Of a stretch of 64,000 nt of DNA, positions 8,372 to 17,581 are shown in pieces. A model generated the notes under the pieces. It made no database searches. It was not told the origin of the DNA and saw only the letters and a program-made list of their open reading frames with translations. The position numbers and the translations under genes are program-made. The number at the start of each line of letters is the position of its first letter. The first letter of the stretch is position 1. Source of the DNA: Catellatospora sp. TT07R-123 (GTDB taxonomy: Bacteria > Actinomycetota > Actinomycetes > Mycobacteriales > Micromonosporaceae); NCBI RefSeq assembly GCF_018327705.1, contig NZ_BNEM01000002.1, positions 1,922,001 to 1,986,000 of the forward strand, in the 5' to 3' direction.

Positions 8372-10864
8372 ATGTCGCTCACTGATCAGATCCCCGCGGA
8401 CACCGACCCCGACACCCTCTACGAGGCCTTCTCCGGCTGGGCCGAGAGCCAGGGCTTCTCGCTGTACCCGGCCCAGCAGGACGCGCTCATCGAGATCGTC
8501 TCCGGGGCGAACCTGATCCTGAGCACCCCCACCGGCTCCGGCAAGAGCATGGTCGCGCTGGGTGCCCACTTCGCGGCCATGGCCGAGGGCAAGCGGACCT
8601 TCTACACCGCGCCGATCAAGGCGCTGGTCTCGGAGAAGTTCTTCGCCCTGTGCGCGGCGTTCGGCCCGGACAACGTCGGCATGATGACCGGCGACGCCGC
8701 CGTGAACCCGGACGCGCCGATCATCTGCTGCACCGCGGAGATCCTGGCCAACCTGGCCCTGCGCGACGGCGCCGACGCCGACGTGGGCCAGGTCGTGATG
8801 GACGAGTTCCACTTCTACAGCGAGCCCGACCGGGGCTGGGCCTGGCAGGTGCCGCTGATCGAGCTGCCCGACGTGCAGTTCATCCTCATGTCGGCCACCC
8901 TGGGCGACGTCACCCGGTTCGTCGACGACCTGACCCGGCGCACCGGGCGGGCCACGGCCGTGGTCAGCTCCGGCGAGCGGCCGGTCCCGCTGATCCACTC
9001 GTACGTCACCACGCCGCTGCACGAGACCATCGAGGAGCTGCTGACCACCAAGCAGGCCCCGATCTACATCGTGCACTTCACCCAGGCCGCGGCCCTGGAG
9101 CAGGCCAGCGCCCTGATGAGCATCAACATGTGCACCCGGGCCGAGAAGGACGCCATCGCCGAGCTGATCGGCAGCTTCCGGTTCACGGCGGGCTTCGGCA
9201 AGACCCTGTCCCGCCTGGTCCGCCACGGCATCGGCGTGCACCACGCGGGCATGCTGCCCAAGTACCGCCGCCTGGTCGAGCTGCTGGCCCAGGCCGGCCT
9301 GCTCAAGGTCGTCTGCGGCACCGACACCCTCGGCGTCGGCATCAACCTGCCCATCCGCACCGTGCTGTTCACCGGCCTGAACAAGTTCGACGGCCAGAAG
9401 ATGCGGCTGCTCAAGGCGCGCGAGTTCCACCAGATCGCGGGCCGGGCCGGGCGGGCCGGCTACGACACCCTGGGCACCGTCATCGTGCAGGCGCCTGAGC
9501 ACGTGGTCGAGAACGAGAAGGCCGCCGCCAAGGCCGCGGGCGACCCGAAGAAGCTCAAGAAGCTGGTGCGCAAGAAGCCGCCGGAGGGCTTCGTCGGCTG
9601 GGCCCAGCCCACCTTCGAGCGCCTGGTCTCCGCCGAGCCCGAGCCGCTGACCTCCAGCTTCCACGTCAGCCACGCGATGGTCCTCAACGTGATCGAGCGT
9701 GGCGGCGACGCGTTCGCCAACATGCGCCACCTGCTGACCGACAACCACGAGTCGCGGCCCGCGCAGCGCAAGCACATCCGCCGCGCGATCTCGATCTACA
9801 AGGCGCTGCGCACCGCGGGCATCGTCGAGCAGACCGACGACGGGCGCATCCGGGTCACCAACGAGCTCCAGCTCGGCTTCGCGCTCAACCAGCCGCTGTC
9901 GCCGTTCGCCGTCGCCGCGATCGAGCTGCTCGACCCCACCTCGCCCGGGTACGCCCTGGACGTCGTGTCGATCATCGAGGCGGTGCTGGAGGACCCCCGG
10001 CAGATCCTCTACGCCCAGCAGGACAAGGCCAAGGGCGAGGCCGTCGCGCAGATGAAGGCCGACGGCATCGAGTACGAGCAGCGCATGGCCCTGCTCGAAG
10101 GCGTGACCTGGCCCAAGCCGATGGAGGAGCTGCTGGAGGTCGCGTTCGAGTCGTACCGCAAGAGCAGCCCCTGGGTCGACGACCACCGGTTGTCCCCGAA
10201 GGCCGTCGTGCGCGACCTGTTCGAGCAGGGCATGACCTTCACCGAGTACGTCAGCTTCTACAACCTCGCCCGCTCCGAGGGCCTGGTGCTTCGCTACCTC
10301 GCCGACGCGTACCGGGCGCTGCGCCAGACCGTCCCCGAGGACGCCAAGACCGACGAGCTGCTCGACCTGATCGAGTGGCTGGGCGAGCTGGTGCGCCAGG
10401 TCGACTCCAGCCTGCTCGACGAGTGGGAGCAGCTCCAGTCCGGCACCTCCACCGCCGACAAGCTCGCCGCCGCGGCCGCGGCGACCCCGCCCGCGGTCAC
10501 CCGCAACGTGCGCGCGTTCCGGGTGCAGGTGCGCAACGCCCTGTTCCGCCGGGTCGAGCTGGCCGCGCGGCGGCGCTGGGACCTGCTCGGCGAGCTGGAC
10601 GCCGAGTCCGGCTGGGACGCCGACGCCTGGCACGAGGCGCTGGAGCCGTACTACGAGCTGTACGACGAGATCGGCATCGGCCCCGACGCGCGCGGCCCGG
10701 CCCGCCTCATCCTGGAGCAGCGCACGGAGATCTGGCTCGCCCGCCAGATCCTCGACGACCCGGACGGCCACCACGACTGGGGCATCAGCGCCGAGATCGA
10801 CCTGGCCGCCTCCGACGAGGCCGGCCACGCCGTCATCCGCATCACCGACGTGGGCCAGCTCTGA
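8372..10864 (+). CDS. DEAD/DEAH-box helicase with DUF3516-type C-terminus
   Basis: 830 residues, taking ATG 8372 as the start; a TTG three codons upstream is possible. Superfamily 2 motifs: Q-motif region YPAQQDALIEI, Walker A TPTGSGKS at about 53-60, motif II DEFH at about 143, motif III SATLGD, and motif VI QIAGRAGRAG near 354. The large C-terminal half (from about 400) resembles the actinobacterial helicases carrying DUF3516, distantly related to Mtr4/Ski2-type RNA helicases. A role in RNA turnover or ribosome-associated remodelling is likely but unproven. It has no signal peptide and is cytosolic. Codon use is as in its neighbours. Confidence 0.92.
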   Translation: MSLTDQIPADTDPDTLYEAFSGWAESQGFSLYPAQQDALIEIVSGANLILSTPTGSGKSMVALGAHFAAMAEGKRTFYTAPIKALVSEKFFALCAAFGPDNVGMMTGDAAVNPDAPIICCTAEILANLALRDGADADVGQVVMDEFHFYSEPDRGWAWQVPLIELPDVQFILMSATLGDVTRFVDDLTRRTGRATAVVSSGERPVPLIHSYVTTPLHETIEELLTTKQAPIYIVHFTQAAALEQASALMSINMCTRAEKDAIAELIGSFRFTAGFGKTLSRLVRHGIGVHHAGMLPKYRRLVELLAQAGLLKVVCGTDTLGVGINLPIRTVLFTGLNKFDGQKMRLLKAREFHQIAGRAGRAGYDTLGTVIVQAPEHVVENEKAAAKAAGDPKKLKKLVRKKPPEGFVGWAQPTFERLVSAEPEPLTSSFHVSHAMVLNVIERGGDAFANMRHLLTDNHESRPAQRKHIRRAISIYKALRTAGIVEQTDDGRIRVTNELQLGFALNQPLSPFAVAAIELLDPTSPGYALDVVSIIEAVLEDPRQILYAQQDKAKGEAVAQMKADGIEYEQRMALLEGVTWPKPMEELLEVAFESYRKSSPWVDDHRLSPKAVVRDLFEQGMTFTEYVSFYNLARSEGLVLRYLADAYRALRQTVPEDAKTDELLDLIEWLGELVRQVDSSLLDEWEQLQSGTSTADKLAAAAAATPPAVTRNVRAFRVQVRNALFRRVELAARRRWDLLGELDAESGWDADAWHEALEPYYELYDEIGIGPDARGPARLILEQRTEIWLARQILDDPDGHHDWGISAEIDLAASDEAGHAVIRITDVGQL

Positions 10865-10874
10865 CCTTCCGCCC

Positions 10875-10907
10875 CCGACCCACCACCCCGCGCGGGTGGT
10901 GGGTCGG
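10875..10907 (+). terminator. Hairpin after helicase gene
   Basis: A 14-bp perfect stem (10875-10888 with 10894-10907) and loop CGCGC, starting 10 bases after the helicase stop. It lacks a T-tract, as is common in GC-rich actinomycetes. Confidence 0.65.
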
Positions 10908-10971
10908 TGCAGTTTCGGGGAAAGTGCACGAATCTTGGCCAGCTTTCGCGCACTTTCCCCGAAACTGCACC
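10906..10971. repeat. Dispersed palindromic element, copy 1
   Basis: A perfect 22-bp inverted repeat, 10906-10927 with 10950-10971, extended inward by CGAA/TTCG. The centre is TCTTGGCCAGCT. It abuts the stop of the ThrE-like gene (10973-10975) between convergent genes. It is homologous to 52631-52698 in arms and loop. Confidence 0.9.
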
Positions 10972-10972
10972 A

Positions 10973-12205
10973 TCAGACGGCGCGGGCGGTGGCGAGACGC
11001 GAGCTTTCCTTGACGTTGGCCATGAGGCTGGAGCCGACCAGGACGCCGAGGGAGACCGCGACCACGGTCAGCAGTGCGGTGACCAGGTTGGACTTGCCGC
11101 CGGGGGCCAGTGCGAGCAGGCCGGTGGCGCCGGTCGTGCCGATCAGGCCGAGCGCGCCGGGGACCAGCAGCCAGAACGCGGGCAGGAACACCACCTGCGC
11201 GGGCGGGCCGCCCAGGCGCTGCACGACGATCGCCATCGGCACGATGACCAGGCCGCCGACGAAGGCGGCGAACAGGCTGTCGGCCAGCAGCCCGGCGCCG
11301 TACTGGGCGCCGTACGCGATCAGCAGGGTGAGCAGCAGCCACGGCAGCGAGCGCGACGGGGCGGAGCTGTTGATGTAGATGCCCAGCCCGAAGACGACGA
11401 CGCCCACCCACGCGGCCCACAGGCCGAGCCGGTCGACCGGCGGCGCGGCGGGGACCGGTCCGGCCAGCTGCATCCCGGCGTAGATGCCGAAGGTGAGCAG
11501 GAGCAGCACGTACGTCCCGGCGACCAGGCGGCTGGCGCCGCTGATGATCGACCGGGTCACCATCTCCTGGGCGCCGAGGGTCAGCGCCGCCCCGGGCAGG
11601 AACGTGGCCAGCGGCGGGATCAGCAGGCTCGCCGGTTCGGTGCCCAGCTGCGGGCTGAACCGGTACGCCACCACGGTGACCGCCATCGCGGCGGCGACCG
11701 GCAGGGCCAGCGACAGCACCTGCACCCGGTCGGCCAGCAGCCGCATGATGCCCACGAGCAGGCCCAGCGCAGCCAGGATGGTCAGCGCCCGCGCCTCGCG
11801 GACGAACATCAGGCCGATCCCGACGGTCAGCACCCCGTGCCCGAGCACGCTCACCACCGCGCCGAACCGCGGCGGCGCCGCCATGATCTCTTCCAGCTTC
11901 GCGATCGCCTCGGCCGGCGGGATCGGCTCCGCCCTGACCTGGTCCATCAGCTTGTACAGCCGGTCGACCTGGTCCAGCCGCAGCGGCGCGGAGTCGGCGT
12001 TGGCGAAGTCGACGGTGACTCCGCCCTGCCCGGCGACCCGGACGAATACGCCCGTGGGCACCACCAGGAACTCGACGTTGCGCATCCCGTACGCGTCGGC
12101 CAGCGCCGACAGCTCCTCCGGGATGCGGCTGGCCGTCTCCCCGGCCAGGCACAGGGCGGCGCCGCACTTGCGGAAGAACTCGAGCATGTCCTCGGAGGGG
12201 AGCAT
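10973..12205 (-). CDS. ThrE-type threonine/serine exporter family membrane protein
   Basis: 410 residues from the ATG at 12205; a GTG directly before it and a longer N-terminus to 12271 are alternatives. The first ~120 residues are soluble (DUF1212-like N-terminus), followed by about ten hydrophobic segments (e.g. VLTVGIGLMFV, LSLALPVAAAMAVTVV, SLPWLLLTLLIAYGAQYGA). This arrangement, a DUF1212 half plus a DUF3815-like half fused in one chain, is that of ThrE exporters, which expel threonine and serine by proton motive force in Corynebacterium. The substrate here is inferred only. The gene is convergent with the helicase gene. Confidence 0.85.
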   Translation of the reverse strand: MLPSEDMLEFFRKCGAALCLAGETASRIPEELSALADAYGMRNVEFLVVPTGVFVRVAGQGGVTVDFANADSAPLRLDQVDRLYKLMDQVRAEPIPPAEAIAKLEEIMAAPPRFGAVVSVLGHGVLTVGIGLMFVREARALTILAALGLLVGIMRLLADRVQVLSLALPVAAAMAVTVVAYRFSPQLGTEPASLLIPPLATFLPGAALTLGAQEMVTRSIISGASRLVAGTYVLLLLTFGIYAGMQLAGPVPAAPPVDRLGLWAAWVGVVVFGLGIYINSSAPSRSLPWLLLTLLIAYGAQYGAGLLADSLFAAFVGGLVIVPMAIVVQRLGGPPAQVVFLPAFWLLVPGALGLIGTTGATGLLALAPGGKSNLVTALLTVVAVSLGVLVGSSLMANVKESSRLATARAV

Positions 12206-12261
12206 CACCGCCGCAGTATCACCCAAGATCGTCCCCCGCGAAATCCCCCGCCCACAGGTAA

Positions 12262-12276
12262 GGAAGGGCACCTTCC
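12262..12276 (-). terminator. Small hairpin after methyltransferase gene
   Basis: GGAAGG and CCTTCC around a 3-base loop, 14 bases past the methyltransferase stop. It could equally sit in the leader of the ThrE-like gene. A short stem without a T-tract, so weak. Confidence 0.35.
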
Positions 12277-12289
12277 AGGGCGGCCGGGC

Positions 12290-12931
12290 TCAGGGTTTTC
12301 GGGCGAGTAGTTGCAGGGCGTGCACGGCGTTGCCGTTCATGGTGGTGACCGGGATCGTCTCCTCGCGCAGCAGGTCGCAGGCGGACAGCAGGTCCCGCAG
12401 CCAGGCCGGGTCGTGGTGGCGGCAGGTCGCGCCGTCGTCGGTGGTGAACGTGCCGTACGGCAGCTCCGAGCCTGCGGCGTGGGCGGCGTACCGCTCGCGG
12501 TTGCGCTCGTCGTGCTGCAACGGCAGGTCGCTGACGTAGAGCAGCCCGCCCGGGGCGAGCACCCGGACCAGCTCGGCCACCAGACCGTCCTGCGCCGCGT
12601 CGGCCGGCACGCAGGTGAGCACCGCGAACAGCAGCACCAGGTCGAACGCCCCGGCGGCGAACGGCAGCACCGCACCGGGGCCGACCACGCGCAGGTCCAG
12701 CCCCGGAAAGCTCTCCCGGCCCCGGCGGACCGCCGCCGTCGACACGTCCACCCCGGTCAGCCCGGTGAACCCGAGCCCGGCCAGCTCGTTCATGGTCCGG
12801 CCGTAGCCGCAGCCGTAGTCCAGCACCCGCGCGTCGTGCGGCACCCCGTCCAGCCAGGACGGTCGCAGCGGGTGGCTGTACGTCTTCGTGGCGCCCGCGG
12901 TCTCCCAGTACGCCAGGTCGGTGTCGTCCAT
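12290..12931 (-). CDS. Class I SAM-dependent methyltransferase
   Basis: 213 residues from the ATG at 12931. The Rossmann-type SAM site shows motif I VLDYGCGYGRT at about residues 36-46, an acidic end of strand 2 (GVDVS), a motif III-like FDLVLLFAVLTCV and the post-motif LVRVLAPGGLLYVSDLP. The N-terminus (DDTDLAYWETAGATKTYSHP) is typical of small uncharacterised actinobacterial methyltransferases. The substrate is unknown; no partner gene is informative. Just upstream, 25 bases away, the alkB gene ends, so the two may be cotranscribed. Confidence 0.88.
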   Translation of the reverse strand: MDDTDLAYWETAGATKTYSHPLRPSWLDGVPHDARVLDYGCGYGRTMNELAGLGFTGLTGVDVSTAAVRRGRESFPGLDLRVVGPGAVLPFAAGAFDLVLLFAVLTCVPADAAQDGLVAELVRVLAPGGLLYVSDLPLQHDERNRERYAAHAAGSELPYGTFTTDDGATCRHHDPAWLRDLLSACDLLREETIPVTTMNGNAVHALQLLARKP

Positions 12932-12956
12932 GCGCAGGCAGCGTAGCCGCGGCAGG

Positions 12957-13583
12957 TCAGCCCACGTTCACGGGCCGGAACTGGACGCTGACCCGGGGTC
13001 CGACGTGCCGGGCCGTCTTCGGGACGCAGTGCTCCCAGGTGCGCTGGCAGGAGCCGCCCATCACGACGAGGTCGCCGTGGCCGAGCGGGAACCGGATGCT
13101 GTCCCCGCCGCCGCGCGGGCGCAGCAGCAGCGGCCTGGGCTCGCCGAACGACACGATCGCCACCATGGTGTCGTGCGCGGCGCCGCGGCCGAGGGTGTCG
13201 CCGTGCCAGGCGACGCTGTCGCGGCCGTCGCGGTAGAGGCACATCCCCGCGGTCACGAACGGTTCGCCCAGCTCGGCGGCGTAGTGCGCGCTGAGCCGGT
13301 CGCGGGCCCGGGCCAGCAGCGCGTGCGGCAGCGGCTCGCCGCCGCCGTACCAGCGCAGCAGGCGGGGGACGTCGACGTCGCGGTCGTACATCTCCCGGCG
13401 GCCGGAGCGCCAGTCGACCTCGTCGAGCAGCGTCTCCAGCACCGCCTCGGACCCGGCCACCCAGGCGGGCAGGTGGTCGACCCACGCGCCGCGGGTCAGC
13501 TCGTGCCGGGTCGGGGCGAGCGGGCCCAGGCTCGCCTCCTCGGCGAGATCGAACATCGACGGCTGGTGGGCGACTGGGGCCAT
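12957..13583 (-). CDS. alkB: AlkB-type Fe(II)/2-oxoglutarate DNA repair dioxygenase
   Basis: 208 residues from the ATG at 13583. The iron-binding HxD is in SVAWHGDTLG, the distal histidine in TWEHCVPK, and the 2-oxoglutarate arginines in GPRVSVQFRPVN at the C-terminus, all in AlkB order. The nucleotide-lid pattern and RPLLLRPRGGG are closest to the ALKBH2/3-like bacterial group. These enzymes oxidatively remove 1-methyladenine and 3-methylcytosine lesions from DNA or RNA. The 252-base region upstream, shared with the divergent kinase, is the promoter area; no LexA-type or Ada-type box was recognised in it. Confidence 0.9.
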   Translation of the reverse strand: MAPVAHQPSMFDLAEEASLGPLAPTRHELTRGAWVDHLPAWVAGSEAVLETLLDEVDWRSGRREMYDRDVDVPRLLRWYGGGEPLPHALLARARDRLSAHYAAELGEPFVTAGMCLYRDGRDSVAWHGDTLGRGAAHDTMVAIVSFGEPRPLLLRPRGGGDSIRFPLGHGDLVVMGGSCQRTWEHCVPKTARHVGPRVSVQFRPVNVG

Positions 13584-13835
13584 GGCTGCGAGAATACACC
13601 CCGGTTAGTACACCTGTGCGAGCGGTCCGCCGAGGCGGCCCGCCGACGCGACACGCCCGGGACGGCACGCGCGGCGGGGACGGTCCCGTCCCGTGGAACC
13701 CGAGCACCGTCCGGGTGGAACGGCACGCCGACCGTCCGATCCGGAAATCGAGCCGTGTCGCAGCATGCGAACCGAGGTATCGACGGGGATAGTATGCCGC
13801 CGAAGATTTAGATGAATCGTGTATGAGGGTGAGCT

Positions 13836-15998
13836 ATGCGTCCGCTGGAAACCTCAGACCCGATCTCGGTCGGGTCGTACCGGCTCGCCGGGGTGCTCGG
13901 TGGCGGCGGCATGGGCCGCGTCTACCTCGGACACTCCCCCAGCGGCCGCCGCGTCGCGGTCAAGGTGATCCGTCAGGAGCTGGCCGCCGACCCGGTGTTC
14001 CGGCGCCGGTTCAGCCGCGAGGTCGCCGCCGCCAAGTCGGTCAGCCCGCTGTTCACCGCCGCGGTCGTCGACGCCGACACCCAGGCCGAGGCGCCCTGGC
14101 TGGCCACCGCGTACATCGAGGGACCGAGCCTGGAGCGGCAGATCGCCGAGCACGGCGCGCTGCCCGAGCCGGCAGTGCTCACGCTGGCCACCGGCCTGGC
14201 CGAGGCGCTGGCCTCGATCCACCGGGTCGGGCTCACCCACCGCGATCTCAAGCCCGCCAACGTGCTGCTCGACGACGACGGCCCGCACATCATCGACTTC
14301 GGCATCGCGCTGGACTCCGCCGACGAGCGGATGACCACCAGCGTCAACGTCGGCACGCCGTCGTACATGGCGCCCGAGCGGATCCAGGGCGAGGAGAGCG
14401 GGCCGCCCGGGGACGTGTTCTCGCTGGGGGCGCTGCTGTTCTTCGCCGCCACCGGCCGCACGCTGATCTCCGGCGGCAGCATGTTCGAGCAGATCAACCA
14501 GGTCACGCAGGGCCGGTTCGACCTGGGCAAGCTGTCGCCGACGCTGCGGCCGTTCATCGTCCGGTGCATCAGCCTGCGCCCGCAGGACCGGCCGACCGCC
14601 GTCGAGCTGGCACGCATCCTCATCGGCACCGGTGTGTCCGGCCCGACCCCGGGCTGGTACCAGCCCGGGGTCCAGCGGACGCTGCCGGCCGGACCGCACC
14701 ACCCGCCGACCCCGCCCGAGGGCTGGCCGCACCCGGCCCCGTCGCGGCTGCCGCGCGTGTCCCGGCGCACCCTGCTCATCGCGGGCGCGGGCGGCGGCGC
14801 CGCGCTGATCGCCGGGGTCGCCTGGGCGCTGGGCCGCGGCAGCGGCACGCCGGACGGGCAGGCCAGCCCGGGGCCCAGCCTGCACATCGTCTCCGACGAG
14901 CCCGATCCGAGCCGCGGCGGCGCCGGCGGACGCGGCGACGTGGTCGCCCAAGCCGCGTCGCACGCCAGTGCGGACAGGCACCGGCTGGTCATCGACCGCA
15001 ACGGCCGGATCGTCGGCACGGACGGCACCCGGGTCTTCGCCCGCGACGTCCGCGACGACAGGGAGCTGTGGACCAGGCCGCTCAAGAGCAGCGGCACGCT
15101 CGCCGTCCACGACTGGGGCCCGTCCGTGCTGGTCACCGGCGGCGCGAAGCTGTTCCGGGTCAACACCGTCTCCGGCGGCGTCGAGTTCGAGGTGGACACC
15201 ACCAGCACCGTGACCGCCGTGCTGACCAGCACCGAGACGGCGTTCGTGCAGCAGAGCGCGAAGCTGCTGGCGTACAGCCGGGCGGGGGTGCGGGTATGGG
15301 AGCTGTCCTCGTCGGAGCAGCCGCTGGCCGCCGACAGCCGCTGGCTGGTCACCCGGCGGCAGAGCGGCGGCACCGTGACGATCACGCTGCGCGAGGCGGG
15401 TTCCGGCGACCGGGTCTGGCAGCAGCAGTTCGATGCCGGTGCGGACCAGGGGCCGCCCGGGGGCGGCGGACCGGGCGGGCCGGGCGACGGGGGCCCCGGC
15501 GGGCCGGGCGGCCCGCCGGACGACGACTGGATCGTCGGCGAGGCGCGGCTGACCGAGGACCATGTGGTCGTACGCGACCGCATGCAGGTCCGGCGGATGC
15601 GCCTGTCCGACGGCGGCACCGTCTGGCAGCGCGTCTGGGAACGTCCCGTCGCCACCATGGCGCTCTTCGGCGACCTGGTGGTGCTGGGCGCCGACCGGAT
15701 CGTCACGCTACGCCAGAGCGACGGCGAGAACGCGTGGTCCGGGCCGAGCCTGCGCGGGGCCCGCGTGGCGGTCGCGCCCGACGGCGGAACCCTCTACGTC
15801 GTCGGCGACGAGCACATCGCCGCCATCACCCCCGACGGCAGGACGGCCTGGAACGCGCCGGTGCCCAACGCCGACGAGGGCGGCATCGAGGCGCTGGTGC
15901 TGCGGCCGCCGCTGGCGTACGTGGTGCTGCGCCCGCCGCCGTTCCCCGACTCCGACGAGGCCGACGTGCTGGCCGTGGCGCTGGAACCGCAGACCTGA
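13836..15998 (+). CDS. Transmembrane Ser/Thr protein kinase with extracellular PQQ-like propeller
   Basis: 720 residues. Residues about 12-265 form a Hanks-type kinase: GGGGMGRVY loop, VAVKVI lysine, HRDLKPANV catalytic loop, DFGIA, and GTPSYMAPE. A proline-rich juxtamembrane part leads to one TM helix at about 307-330 (SRRTLLIAGAGGGAALIAG). The rest (about 370-720) has beta-propeller blades of the PQQ type (GRIVGTDGTRVFARD, GGTLYVVGDEHIAAITPDG) and should lie outside the cell as a sensor. The propeller is interrupted near residues 540-565 by a collagen-like Gly/Pro stretch (GPPGGGGPGGPGDGG). The ATG has a GAGGGTGAG-type SD. The ligand is unknown. Confidence 0.92.
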   Translation: MRPLETSDPISVGSYRLAGVLGGGGMGRVYLGHSPSGRRVAVKVIRQELAADPVFRRRFSREVAAAKSVSPLFTAAVVDADTQAEAPWLATAYIEGPSLERQIAEHGALPEPAVLTLATGLAEALASIHRVGLTHRDLKPANVLLDDDGPHIIDFGIALDSADERMTTSVNVGTPSYMAPERIQGEESGPPGDVFSLGALLFFAATGRTLISGGSMFEQINQVTQGRFDLGKLSPTLRPFIVRCISLRPQDRPTAVELARILIGTGVSGPTPGWYQPGVQRTLPAGPHHPPTPPEGWPHPAPSRLPRVSRRTLLIAGAGGGAALIAGVAWALGRGSGTPDGQASPGPSLHIVSDEPDPSRGGAGGRGDVVAQAASHASADRHRLVIDRNGRIVGTDGTRVFARDVRDDRELWTRPLKSSGTLAVHDWGPSVLVTGGAKLFRVNTVSGGVEFEVDTTSTVTAVLTSTETAFVQQSAKLLAYSRAGVRVWELSSSEQPLAADSRWLVTRRQSGGTVTITLREAGSGDRVWQQQFDAGADQGPPGGGGPGGPGDGGPGGPGGPPDDDWIVGEARLTEDHVVVRDRMQVRRMRLSDGGTVWQRVWERPVATMALFGDLVVLGADRIVTLRQSDGENAWSGPSLRGARVAVAPDGGTLYVVGDEHIAAITPDGRTAWNAPVPNADEGGIEALVLRPPLAYVVLRPPPFPDSDEADVLAVALEPQT

Positions 15999-16002
15999 GC
16001 GG

Positions 16003-16452
16003 TCAGCGCTCGGCGACGGGCTCGGCGGCGGACCCGGTCTCGGCGCGTACGGCCTGCGCGGGCACCCGCCCCGCGACCAGCGCGTCGCGGATCTCGGTCA
16101 GCAGCCGGACGTCCTCGGTGATCGGCTTCGGCTCGGGTTCCTTGCCCTGGTCCCGCCGCTCGGCCAGCCTGTTCATCGGCAGCACGACCAGGAAGTACAG
16201 CACCGCGGCCGTCAGCACGAACGTGATCAGCGCGTTGATGAACGAGCCGAGGTCGATGGCGTTCTGGTCGCCGGGAATCGTGAACTTCAGCCCCGACACG
16301 GCACCACCGGCGCCGATCATCTTGATCAGAGGCTGCAGGAACGACGCGGTGAACTGGGTGACCAGCGTCGTGAAAGCCGCACCGATCACCACACCGACCG
16401 CCAGGTCGACCACGTTGCCGCGCATGACGAAGTTCTTGAAGCCGTTCAGCAT
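16003..16452 (-). CDS. mscL: Large-conductance mechanosensitive channel
   Basis: 149 residues from the ATG at 16452 with a GTGAGG SD; the in-frame GTG at 16461 overlaps that SD and is less likely. The first helix MLNGFKNFVMRGNVVDLAVG, the TM1 run VVIGAAFTTLV, the TM2 run ALITFVLTAAVLYFLVV and the C-terminal bundle (EDVRLLTEIRDAL) are diagnostic of MscL. It forms a homopentameric pore that opens under membrane tension to release solutes in osmotic downshock. It is convergent with the kinase gene, 4 bases between stops. The C-terminal tail of about 25 residues is longer than in E. coli. Confidence 0.97.
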   Translation of the reverse strand: MLNGFKNFVMRGNVVDLAVGVVIGAAFTTLVTQFTASFLQPLIKMIGAGGAVSGLKFTIPGDQNAIDLGSFINALITFVLTAAVLYFLVVLPMNRLAERRDQGKEPEPKPITEDVRLLTEIRDALVAGRVPAQAVRAETGSAAEPVAER

Positions 16453-16534
16453 GCACCTCACCGTACGTCACCTGCGGTGATGCACCCAGCCGCGACACCG
16501 GTTCCGCCGGAATGATCAGGTGAAGCCGCTCACA

Positions 16535-17581
16535 TCAGCCCGCGAGCACGTTCACGATCCGGCCGAACAGCGCCGGGGCGGCCGCACACACCGGCACCAC
16601 CGCGCGGCGCAGCGGGCGCGGCGCGGTGGCCAGCACCAGACCACGGGTGAGCAGCCGATACGTCCGGGTGCGGCGGCGCCACTGCTGTTCGTAGCCCTCC
16701 GGCCGCCCGGCGGCCAGGGCCGCCACCGCCGCCTCGGCCTGACCGAACGCGAGGCTGATCCCCTCGCCGGTGAGCGCGTCCTCGTACCCGGCCGCGTCGC
16801 CGACCAACAGCACCCGGCCCTGCACCCGGGCCCGCACCCGCCGCCGCAGCGGCCCGGCCCCGCGCACCGGCCCGCACGCCTGCGCCCCGGCCAGCCGCGC
16901 TACCAGCCCCGGGAACCCGGCCAGCAGCCGCTCGTACGACGCCCCGGTCTGCCGGTGCAGGATCGCCACCCCGACCTCGTCCGGGGCGACCGGGGTCACG
17001 TACGCCTCGGCGTGCGGCGACCACCACACCTCGACCAGGTCGGACCAGGGCGCCACGCGCCAGTGGCGGCGCAGCCCGTAGCGGCGCGGCGAGCCGGCCG
17101 ACGAGGCGATGCCCGCCGCGCGGGCCACCGCCGAGTGCAGCCCGTCGGCGCCGATCAGCCAGTTCGCCCGTACCCCCGCCGCGACGACGCCGCCCGCCTC
17201 CTGCACCAGGCCGGTCACCCGGTGCCGCACCCAGCCCACGCCCGCCCGCTGCGCCGCCGCGTGCAGCGCGGCCTGGAGCACCGTGCGGCGCACGCCCCGG
17301 CCCGGCCCCGCCGCGAAGCGGGCGTCGACGGCGCGGTCCGGCCCCCGGTAGCCGATGCCGTGGAACGGCACGCCCGGCGGGTCCACGCCCAGGTCCAGCA
17401 GCCGGGCCAGCCCGCCGGGCATCAGCCCCTCGCCGCACGCCTTGTCGATCGGGGCGTCGCGGGGCTCGGCCACCACCACCGACATTCCGGCCCGCCGCGC
17501 CAGCAGCGCCGTGGCCAGCCCGGCCGGGCCGCCGCCGACGACCAGCAGGTCGGCGTCGCGCAGGCCGGCGCCAGGGCTCAC
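16535..17581 (-). CDS. FAD-dependent monooxygenase, phenolic-lipid hydroxylase (SrsC-like)
   Basis: 348 residues from the GTG at 17581, overlapping the upstream stop by 4 bases (GTGA). The FAD-binding dinucleotide motif is at the N-terminus (DLLVVGGGPAGLATALLARR), the middle motif is LIGADGLHSAVAR, and GRVLLVGDAAGYEDALTGEG is the GD motif of group A flavoprotein hydroxylases. It is the third gene of an operon with a type III PKS and an isoprenylcysteine methyltransferase-like gene, matching Streptomyces griseus srsA-srsB-srsC, where SrsC hydroxylates alkylresorcinol-type lipids. The role is inferred from family and order. Confidence 0.85.
   Translation of the reverse strand: MSPGAGLRDADLLVVGGGPAGLATALLARRAGMSVVVAEPRDAPIDKACGEGLMPGGLARLLDLGVDPPGVPFHGIGYRGPDRAVDARFAAGPGRGVRRTVLQAALHAAAQRAGVGWVRHRVTGLVQEAGGVVAAGVRANWLIGADGLHSAVARAAGIASSAGSPRRYGLRRHWRVAPWSDLVEVWWSPHAEAYVTPVAPDEVGVAILHRQTGASYERLLAGFPGLVARLAGAQACGPVRGAGPLRRRVRARVQGRVLLVGDAAGYEDALTGEGISLAFGQAEAAVAALAAGRPEGYEQQWRRRTRTYRLLTRGLVLATAPRPLRRAVVPVCAAAPALFGRIVNVLAG

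Noticed and set aside
8324-10828. 834-codon frame antisense to the helicase gene
   Set aside because: Shadow frame; no motif, and it covers a well-supported gene end to end.
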